Assembly: GCA_021781655.1 (NCBI GenBank)
Contig: JAJXWJ010000022.1
Location: 1-49,078 of the forward strand
Origin: Bacillota bacterium
GTDB lineage: Bacteria; Bacillota; Clostridia; Clostridiales; Clostridiaceae
Reading direction: 5' to 3'
DNA: 49,078 nucleotides
Under the pieces are notes generated by a model. That model was not told where the DNA came from, ran no database searches, and was given only the letters and a program-made list of their open reading frames with translations. Positions 35,498-45,156 of the stretch are shown piece after piece; position 1 is the stretch's first letter, and each line of letters begins with the position of its first letter. The translations under genes and the position numbers were made by a program.

Positions 35498-36172
35498 TTA
35501 ATTGTTACTTTTTATGCTACCATCTTCTATAGTAATTACTCTATCACATTGTGAAGCAATATTAGCATCATGTGTTACTATAATTATAGTTTTATTTTCT
35601 TTATTAATTTCTTTAAAAATATTTATTACTTGTTGTCCCATTTCTTTATCCAAAGCACCTGTTGGCTCATCAGCTAAGATTATGTCTGGATTATTTATTA
35701 AAGCTCTTGCAATAGATACTCTTTGGCATTGACCTCCAGACAGTTCAGTTGGAAACTTATTAATTTTATCTTCTATACCGAGCTTTTTGAGGATTTCCTT
35801 GATTTCTTGCTTTTTATTATTTATTTTTGTTTTACTATAATCTAATGGTATTTTTATATTTTCATAAACAGTGTAGTCGTCTAGTAAAGCAAAATTTTGA
35901 ACTATAAATCCAAATTTCTTATTTCTTAAATTTGCAAGGTCTTTACTAGTAAGTTTGCTTATATCTGTTTTGTCTATTATGTATTCGCCTGAATTAGGAG
36001 AATCCAAACATCCTAAAATATTCAATAAAGTTGTTTTGCCTGAGCCAGAAGGTCCAATTATTGCTATAAATTCTCCTGAATTTATGGATAAGTCAATACC
36101 TCTTAAAGCATCAACTCTATTTTCATTTTTTCCATAAAATCTTGTTATAGATTTCATACTAATCAATTCCAT
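35498..36172 (-). CDS. ABC transporter ATP-binding protein (MacB/LolD-like)
   Basis: This 224-residue ATPase has Walker A GPSGSGKTT near residue 40, a Q-loop in GFIVQNFALLDDY, signature LSGGQCQR, Walker B ILADEPTGALD and H-loop VTHD. The LDxxxG-like features and length match the MacB/LolD/SalX subfamily that drives FtsX-type permeases by mechanotransmission. It is the last gene of a three-gene operon, 2 bases after the second permease gene. GGAGAA precedes the ATG. Confidence 0.92.
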   Translation of the reverse strand: MELISMKSITRFYGKNENRVDALRGIDLSINSGEFIAIIGPSGSGKTTLLNILGCLDSPNSGEYIIDKTDISKLTSKDLANLRNKKFGFIVQNFALLDDYTVYENIKIPLDYSKTKINNKKQEIKEILKKLGIEDKINKFPTELSGGQCQRVSIARALINNPDIILADEPTGALDKEMGQQVINIFKEINKENKTIIIVTHDANIASQCDRVITIEDGSIKSNN

Positions 36173-36174
36173 AA

Positions 36175-37413
36175 TTATTCTCCTTTTATTAGATAGTTTA
36201 ATCTATTTTTGCTAATATTATATATTGGAATAGTTGCAACCATTATTATAATAACAAAAATTGTTATTATACTTTGCTCGAATGCTCCTAAATCAAATTT
36301 AATTAATTGAAATCCAATTTGATCTTGTGTTTTTTGAATACAAAATGAAGCTATTAATATTGATATAATTAACAAATATATGTTTTCTAAAATTATTCTT
36401 ATGTATATATCCATATAGGTTGCGCCATGCATTAGATGAACTGAAAACTCTTTCCTTTTAGCATTAATTCTGTTTGTAAAAATAGCAAGTAAAGCAATGA
36501 CAACAAAAAACATAACTATATATACAAGTAAAATTTTTATATTGGCATTGTAGGTCATTAAACTTACAAAGTCATCTATATTTTCACTTGGGTCATTAAT
36601 AGAAAATTTCACATCATATTTTTTTGATAACATTTCTATATAGTTTTTTACAGAAGAGAAGCTTTCATTTTTATTGTTGTAACTAACCAATAGAGAAGCG
36701 CTTAAATTGCCATTTAGAATATCAGCTGGAGAAGGTACTATCATAAAAGTGTCTAAACTTTTTGCACTAGTAGGATCATACAAACCATTATCTAAATAAA
36801 ATTGATTTTTTTGCAAAAAACCAACTACTTTTAATTTTTTATACTTAGTGTCTATTATATCATTTAGCTTATAAATGCTTTGATACGAATCACCTAAAAT
36901 CACTGGTATTATTTTATTTTGAAGGTCTGTGGACTTTAATTTAGTAAAGTTATTAAACTCCTTTAAATTTCCTTGTGAAAGCTTAATATCAAAGATATTA
37001 AATAACTCAGAGTTACATTGAAGAGAATTAATTGCTTTGTATTTATCCCCTGGACTAGTATCATTAACATCTACAAACTCATTAATATTTTGCAAATTGT
37101 CCATAAATATTTCTCCAAAGGTAGCTGTTGCTAATCCATAGCGTTTCTGAACAGCATTAGAGAAATCACTAAATTTGCTGCCTTTATTACTGTCTGCAAA
37201 TAAAGCATCTGGAGAATCGTATTTTGATTCAAAGGTATAAATTGTTTTGTCTTTAGTGATATTTTGAATTAAGTTCAATTTGCCATATTCATAATTTCTT
37301 AGTTCAATTGCTTTATATAGCAAAAAAATAGCCATTACAATTTGAATCAATATTATTAACTTAAAGATTATACCGTTTTTTAACTCCCTGAAAGAGTACC
37401 ATAAATTATTCAT
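36175..37413 (-). CDS. FtsX/MacB-type ABC permease, second subunit
   Basis: This 412-residue protein has an N-terminal helix (about 13-33), a large extracellular region to about 285 and three C-terminal helices (about 290-310, 340-360, 380-400). This is the MacB-like permease layout. Between helices it has KRKEFSVHLMHGATYMDI, the coupling loop that usually contacts the ATPase. It overlaps the first permease gene by 4 bases (37410-37413) and is followed by the ATPase gene. It probably pairs with the 370-residue permease to form a heterodimer exporting or removing a peptide or lipid. Confidence 0.85.
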   Translation of the reverse strand: MNNLWYSFRELKNGIIFKLIILIQIVMAIFLLYKAIELRNYEYGKLNLIQNITKDKTIYTFESKYDSPDALFADSNKGSKFSDFSNAVQKRYGLATATFGEIFMDNLQNINEFVDVNDTSPGDKYKAINSLQCNSELFNIFDIKLSQGNLKEFNNFTKLKSTDLQNKIIPVILGDSYQSIYKLNDIIDTKYKKLKVVGFLQKNQFYLDNGLYDPTSAKSLDTFMIVPSPADILNGNLSASLLVSYNNKNESFSSVKNYIEMLSKKYDVKFSINDPSENIDDFVSLMTYNANIKILLVYIVMFFVVIALLAIFTNRINAKRKEFSVHLMHGATYMDIYIRIILENIYLLIISILIASFCIQKTQDQIGFQLIKFDLGAFEQSIITIFVIIIMVATIPIYNISKNRLNYLIKGE

Positions 37414-38522
37414 CTTAATTTTCCTTTCATAATAATTATAGGCTCAAATTTTCTTGCCCTTATTAATGGAATTATTGCTACTAATAAACCAATAATCATA
37501 AATACTATGGCAGCAATTACTACATTTTCTATATATATTTCAAAAGAAAAACTAGGAAACATTATGCTAAGCATTCTCTTAAAAATATAATGTAAAGTTA
37601 AACCTAATATTAAGGATATTAATATGCTAGTTTCATATCTTATTAATATAAGTTTACCAATATCTATATTTGTTGCTCCATATGCTTTTCTAATTCCTAT
37701 CTCTTTAATACTTTTATCAATCCAAAAATATACAATGATAATTAGGTTTAATATTCCGAATCCAAATACTACTCCAAAAATATATATAAAGTCAGGATAA
37801 TTCTGAAGCAAGTAACTAAAGGTTATCTTAGTATCTACCATATCACTTTTAGTAAATTCTAAAGGAGCACTATTTTTCACTCCAAGTGCAGTATATTGAT
37901 TAATAATATTGTTTAGATCTTCTTTATTTGATACATTTAAACTCCACGTTGCCCTTTTATCAGATAAACTATTCATCGATTTCATATTAACAAAGAAAGT
38001 ATCATCATATCCAGTTTTGTTAGTGCTTCCCATTATCCCTATAACTCTATATTTATCGTCATCTATAGTAAAATAATTAATTCCGTTATCTGTTATTATG
38101 TATTTTTTTAAATCTTTTCCTACTAATATTAATTTTTCATTTGAATTTATTTGTTTTAAAGTGAAATTTTTTCCTTCCAATATAGGCAAATGAATGGATA
38201 AATTATAATTATAATATACAGCTTTTCCGAATAAAGTATCGGTAGCTAAATATTTTGGAACAGGATTATACTCTAAATAAATATTAGATTTTTTATAATT
38301 TGATAACACTTGTATTAAGCTATTAATACTTATTTTTTGAGACTGCTCAAACTTAAAATATTTGGTCTGATCTGTTTTTAATGCATTTAATGCGTTATTA
38401 TTTTTATAATCAGTTATAATTATGCTTGTAATTATTGAGAACACGAATATTATCAAAGAGAATATTGTTATTATGTATGTAAGATTTTTATATTTTCTAA
38501 AATTTATCATTATAACCTCCAT
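37410..38522 (-). CDS. FtsX/MacB-type ABC permease, first subunit
   Basis: This 370-residue permease is the first gene of the operon. One N-terminal helix (residues 14-35) is followed by an extracellular domain to about 235 and then three helices, with the coupling sequence KSIKEIGIRKAYGATNIDIGK typical of FtsX-type proteins. The frame opens at ATG 38522, and a later ATG three codons in (MINFRKYK) is better placed relative to GGAGGTTATA. The repeat copy at 38561-38918 starts 39 bases upstream, so its promoter must lie in or next to that repeat. The substrate is unknown; antimicrobial peptide resistance is a common role. Confidence 0.84.
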   Translation of the reverse strand: MEVIMINFRKYKNLTYIITIFSLIIFVFSIITSIIITDYKNNNALNALKTDQTKYFKFEQSQKISINSLIQVLSNYKKSNIYLEYNPVPKYLATDTLFGKAVYYNYNLSIHLPILEGKNFTLKQINSNEKLILVGKDLKKYIITDNGINYFTIDDDKYRVIGIMGSTNKTGYDDTFFVNMKSMNSLSDKRATWSLNVSNKEDLNNIINQYTALGVKNSAPLEFTKSDMVDTKITFSYLLQNYPDFIYIFGVVFGFGILNLIIIVYFWIDKSIKEIGIRKAYGATNIDIGKLILIRYETSILISLILGLTLHYIFKRMLSIMFPSFSFEIYIENVVIAAIVFMIIGLLVAIIPLIRARKFEPIIIMKGKLR

Positions 38523-38560
38523 AATTCACTTAATATTTTATATTTAAGCTGCAGATTAAA

Positions 38561-38918
38561 AAAATAAGGGCTGTTGGAGAGTAGAAAGAAGATGCGACGC
38601 ACATTGTTAAGCTATAAAAAGTTTAAAAGTGAAATGCAGGGAGTTTTAATTGACAGTTGACAATGGATAATTGACAATGATGGTTGATTTTCCTACGCTA
38701 AGCTACGGAAAATCTGTAATTTATTTAAATTGGCTAAAGCCAATGGAAACCTAAAAATAATAATTTGTAGTTTTTCTGACTGAAAGGAAGAAAAACATCT
38801 TTCATTGTCAACTGTCAATTGTCCATTGTCAATTAAAACTCAATGCGTTGCACTTTCTTAGGATTTTTATAGAGGCAACTTGCGTCGCATCTTTAAAATT
38901 TGCGACAGCCATTATTTT
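38561..38918 (+). repeat. Palindromic repeat, copy 1 (upstream of nifJ)
   Basis: This 358-bp element is a nested inverted repeat. Outer ends AAAATAAGGGCTGT and ACAGCCATTATTTT are complementary with one mismatch. Next in are GATGCGACGCA (38591-38601) and TGCGTCGCATC (38881-38891). Then come 39-bp arms built from TTGACAATGGACAATTGACA-like words at 38642-38680 and 38802-38840. In the centre are two hairpins, GATTTTCC/GGAAAATC (38686-38714) and ATTGGCT/AGCCAAT (38729-38744). A second copy lies at 42891-43215. No open reading frame fills it. It resembles a miniature inverted-repeat element (MITE) or a large structured element. Confidence 0.88.
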
Positions 38919-39289
38919 AAATAATTAATAGTTTTGTATTTGTTCATAAATATGCAAACTATATGCATTTAATTGTTACAAATTTGTACATTTATTATTA
39001 TATATTGGATAACATGCAAAGTAAATATATAAATATATATAAATATGTCGATTTGTTAAAAATATTTACATTATAATAATTGTGGTAAAAATTTAAAAGC
39101 TAGTAATTTTATAAAGTTGGCGTTTAATTTACTTTCAACAACCGAATTAGTTTAGTTGATGGTAATATTTACATAATTTGAAAAAATACTATATCACCAT
39201 AGAAATAAATATTATTAAATTATGCATGATAAACCTCATTATAGGAAAAAATAAGTAAGTAGTAATTTATAAAAAGGAGGTTTATTTTT
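38919..39289 (+). other. Non-coding region and possible promoter before nifJ
   Basis: This 371-bp stretch is very AT-rich and has no gene. TTGTTA (38973-38978) and TATTAT (38996-39001), 17 bases apart, form one plausible promoter, with a 10-bp palindrome ACAAATTTGT at 38978-38987 inside it. A second TATAAT at 39072 lacks a well-spaced -35. AAAAAGGAGG just before 39290 is the nifJ ribosome binding site. I saw no clear Rex or other named operator. The rest shows nothing else. Confidence 0.4.
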
Positions 39290-42200
39290 ATGATAAAAAT
39301 TATGAAAACAATGGATGGAAATGAAGCTGCAGCTTATATTTCCTATGCCTTTACGGAAGTTGCAGCAATATATCCTATAACACCTTCAACACCTATGGCA
39401 GAGCTTGCAGACGATTGGTCTTGTCATAATAAGAAAAACTTATTTAATCAGCCAGTTAAAGTAGTAGAAATGCAGTCCGAAGCAGGAGCAGCAGGTTCTG
39501 TTCATGGATCTCTTGCAGCAGGAGCATTAACAACTACATATACTGCTTCGCAAGGATTGCTTTTAATGATACCCAATATGTATAAGATTGCAGGAGAACA
39601 GCTACCAGCAGTATTTCATGTAAGTGCCAGAGCTATTGCAACCCATGCTTTATCGATTTTTGGTGATCATCAAGATGTTATGGCATGTAGACAGACTGGC
39701 TTTGCATTACTAGCCTCAAGTAGTGTTCAAGAAGCTATGGATCTTGGAGCCGTTGCGCATTTAGCAGCTTTAAAAGCTAAAGTACCATTTTTGCATTTCT
39801 TTGATGGCTTCAGAACTTCTCATGAAATTCAAAAGATAGAATTAATAGATTATGAAGACTTAAAAAACTTGTTAGACTACGATGCAATAAAAGATTTTAG
39901 AAGAAGATCCTTAAATCCAGAACATCCGGTTGTACGAGGAACAGCTCAAAATCCAGATATATATTTTCAAGGAAGAGAGGCAGCAAATAAGTTTTATGAT
40001 AAGGCACCAGATATAGTAGAAAATTGTATGCAAGAAATTAAAAATATAACAGGAAGAGAATATCACCCTTTTGATTATTACGGAGATAAAGAAGCAGAAA
40101 ATATAATAATTGCCATGGGCTCAGTATGTGACACGGTTTCAGAAACAATAGATTATTTAATTGGTAAAGGTGAAAAGGTTGGACTTATAAAGGTACATCT
40201 TTATAGACCATTTTCTAGCAAGTATTTCTTCAATGTACTACCTAATACAGTTAAAAAAATTGCTGTGCTTGATAGAACAAAGGAACCAGGCTCCTTAGGG
40301 GAACCTTTGTATTTGGATATAGTAAAGCTTTATAATAATATAGAAAAGAAACCGATGGTTATTGGAGGAAGATATGGTCTTGGCTCAAAAGATACAACAC
40401 CGTCACAAATTTTAGCAGTATTTAACAATCTTAAACAAAATAACCCAAAGGATAGATTTACAATAGGAATTGTAGATGATGTTACAAATACATCTCTATT
40501 AGAAGGGGATATTATAGATACTTCTCCAGAAGGAACGATTAATTGTAAGTTTTGGGGGCTTGGCTCTGACGGTACTGTAGGAGCAAATAAAAGTGCAATA
40601 AAAATTATTGGGGATAATACGGATTTATATGCTCAAGCTTATTTTGCATATGATAGTAAAAAGTCTGGCGGCACAACAATTTCTCATTTGAGATTTGGTA
40701 AAAAACCAATAAAGTCACCATACTTAGTTTATAATGCAGATTATGTAGCTTGTCATAACAAGGCCTTTATTTATAATTTTAATATTTTAGATGGGTTAAA
40801 AAAGAAAGGAAACTTTGTTTTAAACTGTCCTTGGGTTGAAGCTGAGCTTTCAGATAAAGTGCCAGCTCCATTAAGAAAATATATTGCACAAAATGATATT
40901 AACTTTTATATAATAGATGCAATTTCTATAGCTTCAAAAATTGGTCTTGGCGGAAGAATAAATATGATTATGCAAGCTGCATTTTTTAAATTAGCAAATG
41001 TTATTCCTGTAGATGAAGCTATAAGGCTTTTAAAAACATCCATAGAAAAAACTTATGGCAAAAAAGGACAAAAAATTGTAGATATGAATAAAAAAGCTGT
41101 AGATGAAGGGGTAGAAGCTTTAATAAAAGTTAAAGTTCCTGAAAGCTGGTTAGAGGCAGATGCAGAAGATCTTCCAATTAAAGATGTACCAGATTTTATA
41201 AAAAGGATTCAGATTCCAATGGCTAGAAATGAAGGTGATACACTTCCTGTTAGCGCTTTTAACGGTATGGAAGATGGAAGGTTTCCGTTAGGTACAGCAG
41301 CATATGAGAAGAGAGGAATTGCGGTAATGGTTCCAGAATGGCAAATAGATAAATGCATTCAATGCAATCAGTGCTCATATATTTGCCCACATGCAACAAT
41401 TAGGTCATTTTTAATTAATGATGAAGAACTAGAAAGAGCGCCAGATACCTTTAAAACTAAAAAGCCAACAGGCAAAGGTTTTGAAGGAATGCATTTTAAA
41501 ATTCAAGTAAGTCCACTTGATTGTACTGGTTGTGGAAATTGTGCAGATGTTTGTCCTGCACCGGGTAAGGCGTTAATAATGAAGCCGGCAGACCATGAAA
41601 TAGAAATGGAAAGTGAAAACTGGGAATATGCCATGACAGTCACGGAAAAGAAACAATTACTGGATACAACTTCTGTAAAAGGAAGCCAGTTTGCTAGACC
41701 TTTATTGGAATTTAATGGAGCATGTCCAGGGTGTGGTGAAACTCCGTATATAAGACTTTTAACCCAACTATATGGAGAAAGAATGATGATAGCAAATGCT
41801 ACGGGGTGCTCATCGATTTGGGGTGCTAGTGCTCCATCCATTCCGTATACAACAAATGCAGATGGAAAAGGTCCTTCCTGGGGAAATTCCTTGTTTGAAG
41901 ACAATGCAGAATATGGTTATGGAATGTATTTAGGAGTTAGAGCTATTAGAGAGAAATTATTGATGTTAATGAAGGAAGGGCTAGCATTAGATTTTGGCGA
42001 TGACGTAAAAAAAGCTTTTAAAGAATGGATTGAAAATTATAATTCTGGAGAAGGCTCTAAAATTGCTAGCGATAAGATTCTTTCTATTTTAAATGCAATA
42101 GGTAGTGGAAAAAATAAAGTTTTTGATGAGATATTAGAAAAAAAAGATTATTTAGTAAAGAAATCGCAATGGATAATCGGTGGAGACGGATGGGCATATG

Positions 42201-42817
42201 ATATTGGTTATGGTGGAGTAGATCAAGTTATTTCAACTGGTGATGATGTAAATATTTTTGTAATGGACACAGAAATATATTCAAATACAGGCGGTCAATC
42301 TTCTAAATCAACACCTACAGGGGCTGTGGCTAAGTTTGCTGCTTCCGGTAAAAAGATTAGAAAAAAAGATTTGGGAATGATGGCAATGAGCTACGGTTAT
42401 GTTTATGTTGCACAAATAGCTATGGGAGCAAATATGGCTCAAACTTTAAATGCAATAAGAGAAGCTGAAAGTTATAATGGACCTTCACTTATAATAGCTT
42501 ATGCTCCTTGTATCAGTCATGGCATAAAGTCAGGAATGGGAACCAGCATTATGGAGCAAAAGAAAGCAGTAAATTGTGGATATTGGCATTTATATAGATT
42601 TAATCCTCATATTAAAAAGCAAGGAGATAACCCATTTGTTCTGGATTCTAAAGAGCCAACCGAAAGCTTTTTAGATTTTATAAATGGCGAAATAAGATAT
42701 GCGTCCTTAAAGACTACTTTCCCAGAAATTTCAGAAAAGTTATTCCCATTGGCTGAAGAAAATAACAGAGAAAGGTATGAAAATTATAAACGAATGGCAA
42801 GTCAAAAGTATAAATAA
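39290..42817 (+). CDS. nifJ: Pyruvate:ferredoxin (flavodoxin) oxidoreductase
   Basis: This is the central anaerobic enzyme that oxidises pyruvate with CoA to acetyl-CoA, CO2 and reduced ferredoxin. The 1175 residues in one chain match the homodimeric clostridial enzyme. The N-terminal pyrimidine-binding domain begins DGNEAAAYISYAFTEVAAIYP-like. Two ferredoxin clusters are at CIQCNQCSYICPH and CTGCGNCADVCPAPGKA. A further cluster cysteine is in CPGCGETPY, and the thiamine-diphosphate site is GDGWAYDIGYGG with NVFVMDTE-like residues. AAAAGGAGG precedes ATG 39290. It is a single-gene unit framed by two repeat copies. Confidence 0.96.
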   Translation: MIKIMKTMDGNEAAAYISYAFTEVAAIYPITPSTPMAELADDWSCHNKKNLFNQPVKVVEMQSEAGAAGSVHGSLAAGALTTTYTASQGLLLMIPNMYKIAGEQLPAVFHVSARAIATHALSIFGDHQDVMACRQTGFALLASSSVQEAMDLGAVAHLAALKAKVPFLHFFDGFRTSHEIQKIELIDYEDLKNLLDYDAIKDFRRRSLNPEHPVVRGTAQNPDIYFQGREAANKFYDKAPDIVENCMQEIKNITGREYHPFDYYGDKEAENIIIAMGSVCDTVSETIDYLIGKGEKVGLIKVHLYRPFSSKYFFNVLPNTVKKIAVLDRTKEPGSLGEPLYLDIVKLYNNIEKKPMVIGGRYGLGSKDTTPSQILAVFNNLKQNNPKDRFTIGIVDDVTNTSLLEGDIIDTSPEGTINCKFWGLGSDGTVGANKSAIKIIGDNTDLYAQAYFAYDSKKSGGTTISHLRFGKKPIKSPYLVYNADYVACHNKAFIYNFNILDGLKKKGNFVLNCPWVEAELSDKVPAPLRKYIAQNDINFYIIDAISIASKIGLGGRINMIMQAAFFKLANVIPVDEAIRLLKTSIEKTYGKKGQKIVDMNKKAVDEGVEALIKVKVPESWLEADAEDLPIKDVPDFIKRIQIPMARNEGDTLPVSAFNGMEDGRFPLGTAAYEKRGIAVMVPEWQIDKCIQCNQCSYICPHATIRSFLINDEELERAPDTFKTKKPTGKGFEGMHFKIQVSPLDCTGCGNCADVCPAPGKALIMKPADHEIEMESENWEYAMTVTEKKQLLDTTSVKGSQFARPLLEFNGACPGCGETPYIRLLTQLYGERMMIANATGCSSIWGASAPSIPYTTNADGKGPSWGNSLFEDNAEYGYGMYLGVRAIREKLLMLMKEGLALDFGDDVKKAFKEWIENYNSGEGSKIASDKILSILNAIGSGKNKVFDEILEKKDYLVKKSQWIIGGDGWAYDIGYGGVDQVISTGDDVNIFVMDTEIYSNTGGQSSKSTPTGAVAKFAASGKKIRKKDLGMMAMSYGYVYVAQIAMGANMAQTLNAIREAESYNGPSLIIAYAPCISHGIKSGMGTSIMEQKKAVNCGYWHLYRFNPHIKKQGDNPFVLDSKEPTESFLDFINGEIRYASLKTTFPEISEKLFPLAEENNRERYENYKRMASQKYK

Positions 42818-42890
42818 GTTTTATATGTAATTTTGGGTTTATAATAGGAGTGTTTAGGTAGAATAAGTTGAAGGGATTGCATAACAGAAA

Positions 42891-43215
42891 GATATTACGC
42901 ACTAACTCTTAAGCTTAAATTGTTAAAAAGTGAAACGCATTATTTTTTAATTGACATTTGACAATGGACAATTGACAATGATTGTGGATTTTCCTACGCT
43001 ACTCTACGAAAAATCTTTAAACAATTTAATTGCCTAAAGGCAATTAATTTCGGATGGTTTTGTTATGCAAAACCTAAAAATAATAATTTGTAGTTTTTCT
43101 GACTACAAGGAAGAAAAACATCCTTAATTGTCAATTCTCAATTGTCCATTGTCAATTAAAACTTCCTACGTTTCACTTTATAACTATTTTTAAAAGTAAC
43201 TTAGTTCGTAATATT
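42891..43215 (+). repeat. Palindromic repeat, copy 2 (downstream of nifJ)
   Basis: This copy has the same build and orientation as copy 1. Outer arms GATATTACGCACTAA (42891-42905) and its near-complement (43201-43215) frame AATTGACAATGGACAATTGA-like arms and hairpins GATTTTCC (42987-42994) with 43008-43015 and AATTGCCT/AGGCAATT (43028-43045). An extra small hairpin GGTTTTG-TTATG-CAAAACC sits near 43055-43075. The sequence from CCTAAAAATAATAATTTGTA onward matches copy 1 closely. Several paired positions differ from copy 1 on both arms so that pairing is kept. It ends 29 bases before the DUF3787 stop. Confidence 0.87.
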
Positions 43216-43243
43216 ATTAAATAGCGTCATTTTTTATAATTTA

Positions 43244-43411
43244 TTATTTCTCATTAGCATCAACCCAGTCTTTTGCATTTCTTATTTCATTTTCATTTGG
43301 AATTGGTACTTTTGATATTGGTTTAACATATGAAATATTTGCTGAGGCAGCGGTATCATGTTTTTCAATAGGCATGCCTTGAAATTTTTGCTTAAAATTA
43401 TTTTTTTCCAT
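43244..43411 (-). CDS. DUF3787 spore-associated small protein
   Basis: This 55-residue protein is read on the minus strand from ATG 43411, directly after the SASP stop (1 base gap), with GAGGAGG as ribosome binding site. The sequence begins MEKNNFKQKFQGMPIEKHDT and ends RNAKDWVDANEK; PIEKHDTAA, SKVPIPNENE and AKDWVD match the DUF3787 family, whose members have been linked to the spore surface in Clostridioides difficile. Pairing with SASP supports a sporulation-stage expression. No membrane segment. Confidence 0.82.
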   Translation of the reverse strand: MEKNNFKQKFQGMPIEKHDTAASANISYVKPISKVPIPNENEIRNAKDWVDANEK

Positions 43412-43412
43412 T

Positions 43413-43625
43413 TTAATTCCTCCTCTTTGCTAAACGTTTTTCAAAATCCTCAACCATCATTTTTGTCATTTCTCCACCAACTGGACCGTTCATAAAACCG
43501 ATTTTTTTTGAAGATATATCACCTTTATATTGTTTATCAATTTCAGCTCCAAATTCATTAATGAAACCATTTTTGATTTTATCAAGCTTTGCTTCTGCTT
43601 CTGGTACTAAAGGTTTATGGCTCAT
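43413..43625 (-). CDS. Alpha/beta-type small acid-soluble spore protein
   Basis: This 70-residue protein binds and protects DNA in the dormant spore. It carries the family pattern: EAEAKLDKIKNGF, then NEFGAEID, the region cut by the germination protease, and IGFMNGPVGGEMTKMMVEDFE near the C-terminus. GGAGGTGATATT precedes its ATG at 43625. A GTATA box about 17 bases from AAAACTA upstream is a weak match to the forespore sigma-G pattern. The DUF3787 gene follows after one base, so the two are co-transcribed in the developing spore. Confidence 0.93.
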   Translation of the reverse strand: MSHKPLVPEAEAKLDKIKNGFINEFGAEIDKQYKGDISSKKIGFMNGPVGGEMTKMMVEDFEKRLAKRRN

Positions 43626-43802
43626 AATATCACCTCCACATCACTATTAGTTTTGACTTATACTTATAACATATACTTAGTAATTAAAGGATTAGTTTTG
43701 AAGGATTTTCATTTATAATTTATGTTTTTAAAGTTAAAGTTTGATAATAATTATATATGTGTTATAATATGATTAAAAAAATATAAAAAATAGGTGATGC
43801 TG

Positions 43803-45071
43803 ATGAATTCTAAAAGTATAATTAAAAAATATTTATTATTATCTTTAGCTTTCGGAATAATCATGGGACTAGTATTTCCGGTGTTTGCTAGTTTTTTTAC
43901 AACATATAAGCAAGCAAGTTATTTTTTGCCGTTTTGTATTTTATGCATAATGGCAGGAATTATCGTAGGAGGAGTATCATTTTATATTGGTAAAGTAACG
44001 TTAATTTCTGCAATTAAATCTTTAAATGACAAGTTCTATTTAATGAGTAACGGAGATTTAACAGCAAGAATGAAAATACAAAGCAATGATGAAATAGGTG
44101 AAATTTCAGAAGCTTTTAATAATTTTGCCTCTAATTTGCAATGTATGATAAATCAAATTAATACTTCTGCTAATGAAGTGGCTAAACTATCTCTTTATGT
44201 ATCTGAATCAGTTGAAACAGCTAAAAAGGTATCACTTCAGGTATCTGAAACAACAAATATTTTGGCAGATAGCGACATTAAGGAAAGTGAGAACGCAATT
44301 AAGATCCAAGAACAATTGAAGAATAGTTTTTCTAAGACAGAAGAATGTTTTGATAAAGTTGATAAACTAAAAAAAGCTTCAAAAAATGCATCTTTAATTG
44401 CAGTAGATGGTAGAGATTATATTAATCAGGTACTGAGTCAATTTAATTTGATTAGTGAAACTGTTACCTTTGCTAATGAATCAATAAATAATCTTGGTAG
44501 TCGTTCTACTGAAATAGGAAACATTGTAACTGATATTTTAGAAATCGCTAGTCAGACTAACTTACTGTCATTAAATGCGTCTATTGAAGCGGCAAGAGCA
44601 GGTGAAAATGGAAAGGGATTTTCAATAGTAGCTGAAGAAATAGGGAAATTAGCAAGTAATTCGGCACAATATTCTAAAAAAATAGAAAATTTGATAAACA
44701 ATATTCAGATTGAAACCCAAAAATCTATAAAGACAATGGAAAATAAATTGGAAAATATAAGCACTCAAATTTTTTCGATTCAAGAAAGTGAAAGAGCTCT
44801 TCAAAACATAGTCACAAACGTAAAAGAAAATGAAAATAACGTAGAAGAACTTTACAAAGTACATTTGCAAATTAAAAATATGACTGAACTTGTAAGAGAT
44901 GAAATTAATAATATTTCTCAAAATATAACAGATAATGCAGCTTGCTCAGAACAATTATCTGCTTCCTCCTTTGAGGAGAACAATAGTATTAATAAAATTG
45001 CATATGATGCTGAAAAATTATATAATTTATCTCTTGAACTACAAAAAGAAATTGGAAAATTCAAAGTTTAA
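43803..45071 (+). CDS. Methyl-accepting chemotaxis-type protein without a large sensor domain
   Basis: ATG 43803 is preferred, with AGGTGAT before it; GTG 43794 and ATG 43797 are poorer. The 422 residues have two membrane helices (about 8-30 and 41-63) with only about ten residues between them. A HAMP domain follows to about 118, and the signalling domain has the hairpin tip [20 protein letters not shown] at about 256-275. It will talk to CheA/CheW. With no outside sensor domain, the signal must come from the membrane, the HAMP or a partner. AT-rich 43626-43802 separates it from the spore genes. Confidence 0.87.
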   Translation: MNSKSIIKKYLLLSLAFGIIMGLVFPVFASFFTTYKQASYFLPFCILCIMAGIIVGGVSFYIGKVTLISAIKSLNDKFYLMSNGDLTARMKIQSNDEIGEISEAFNNFASNLQCMINQINTSANEVAKLSLYVSESVETAKKVSLQVSETTNILADSDIKESENAIKIQEQLKNSFSKTEECFDKVDKLKKASKNASLIAVDGRDYINQVLSQFNLISETVTFANESINNLGSRSTEIGNIVTDILEIASQTNLLSLNASIEAARAGENGKGFSIVAEEIGKLASNSAQYSKKIENLINNIQIETQKSIKTMENKLENISTQIFSIQESERALQNIVTNVKENENNVEELYKVHLQIKNMTELVRDEINNISQNITDNAACSEQLSASSFEENNSINKIAYDAEKLYNLSLELQKEIGKFKV

Positions 45072-45156
45072 CGGAGGCAAGCACTTAATCTATGTACAAA
45101 TTTATTATGTTAATGTATACTAAAGTAATGTGAACATAATAAAAAGGGATGATAAA

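Noticed and set aside
38642-38840. CRISPR array from the repeated TTGACAAT words
   Set aside because: Units are inverted, not direct with spacers, and no cas genes are near.
39053-39070. Rex operator upstream of nifJ
   Set aside because: TTGTTAAAAATATTTACA has only one good half-site.
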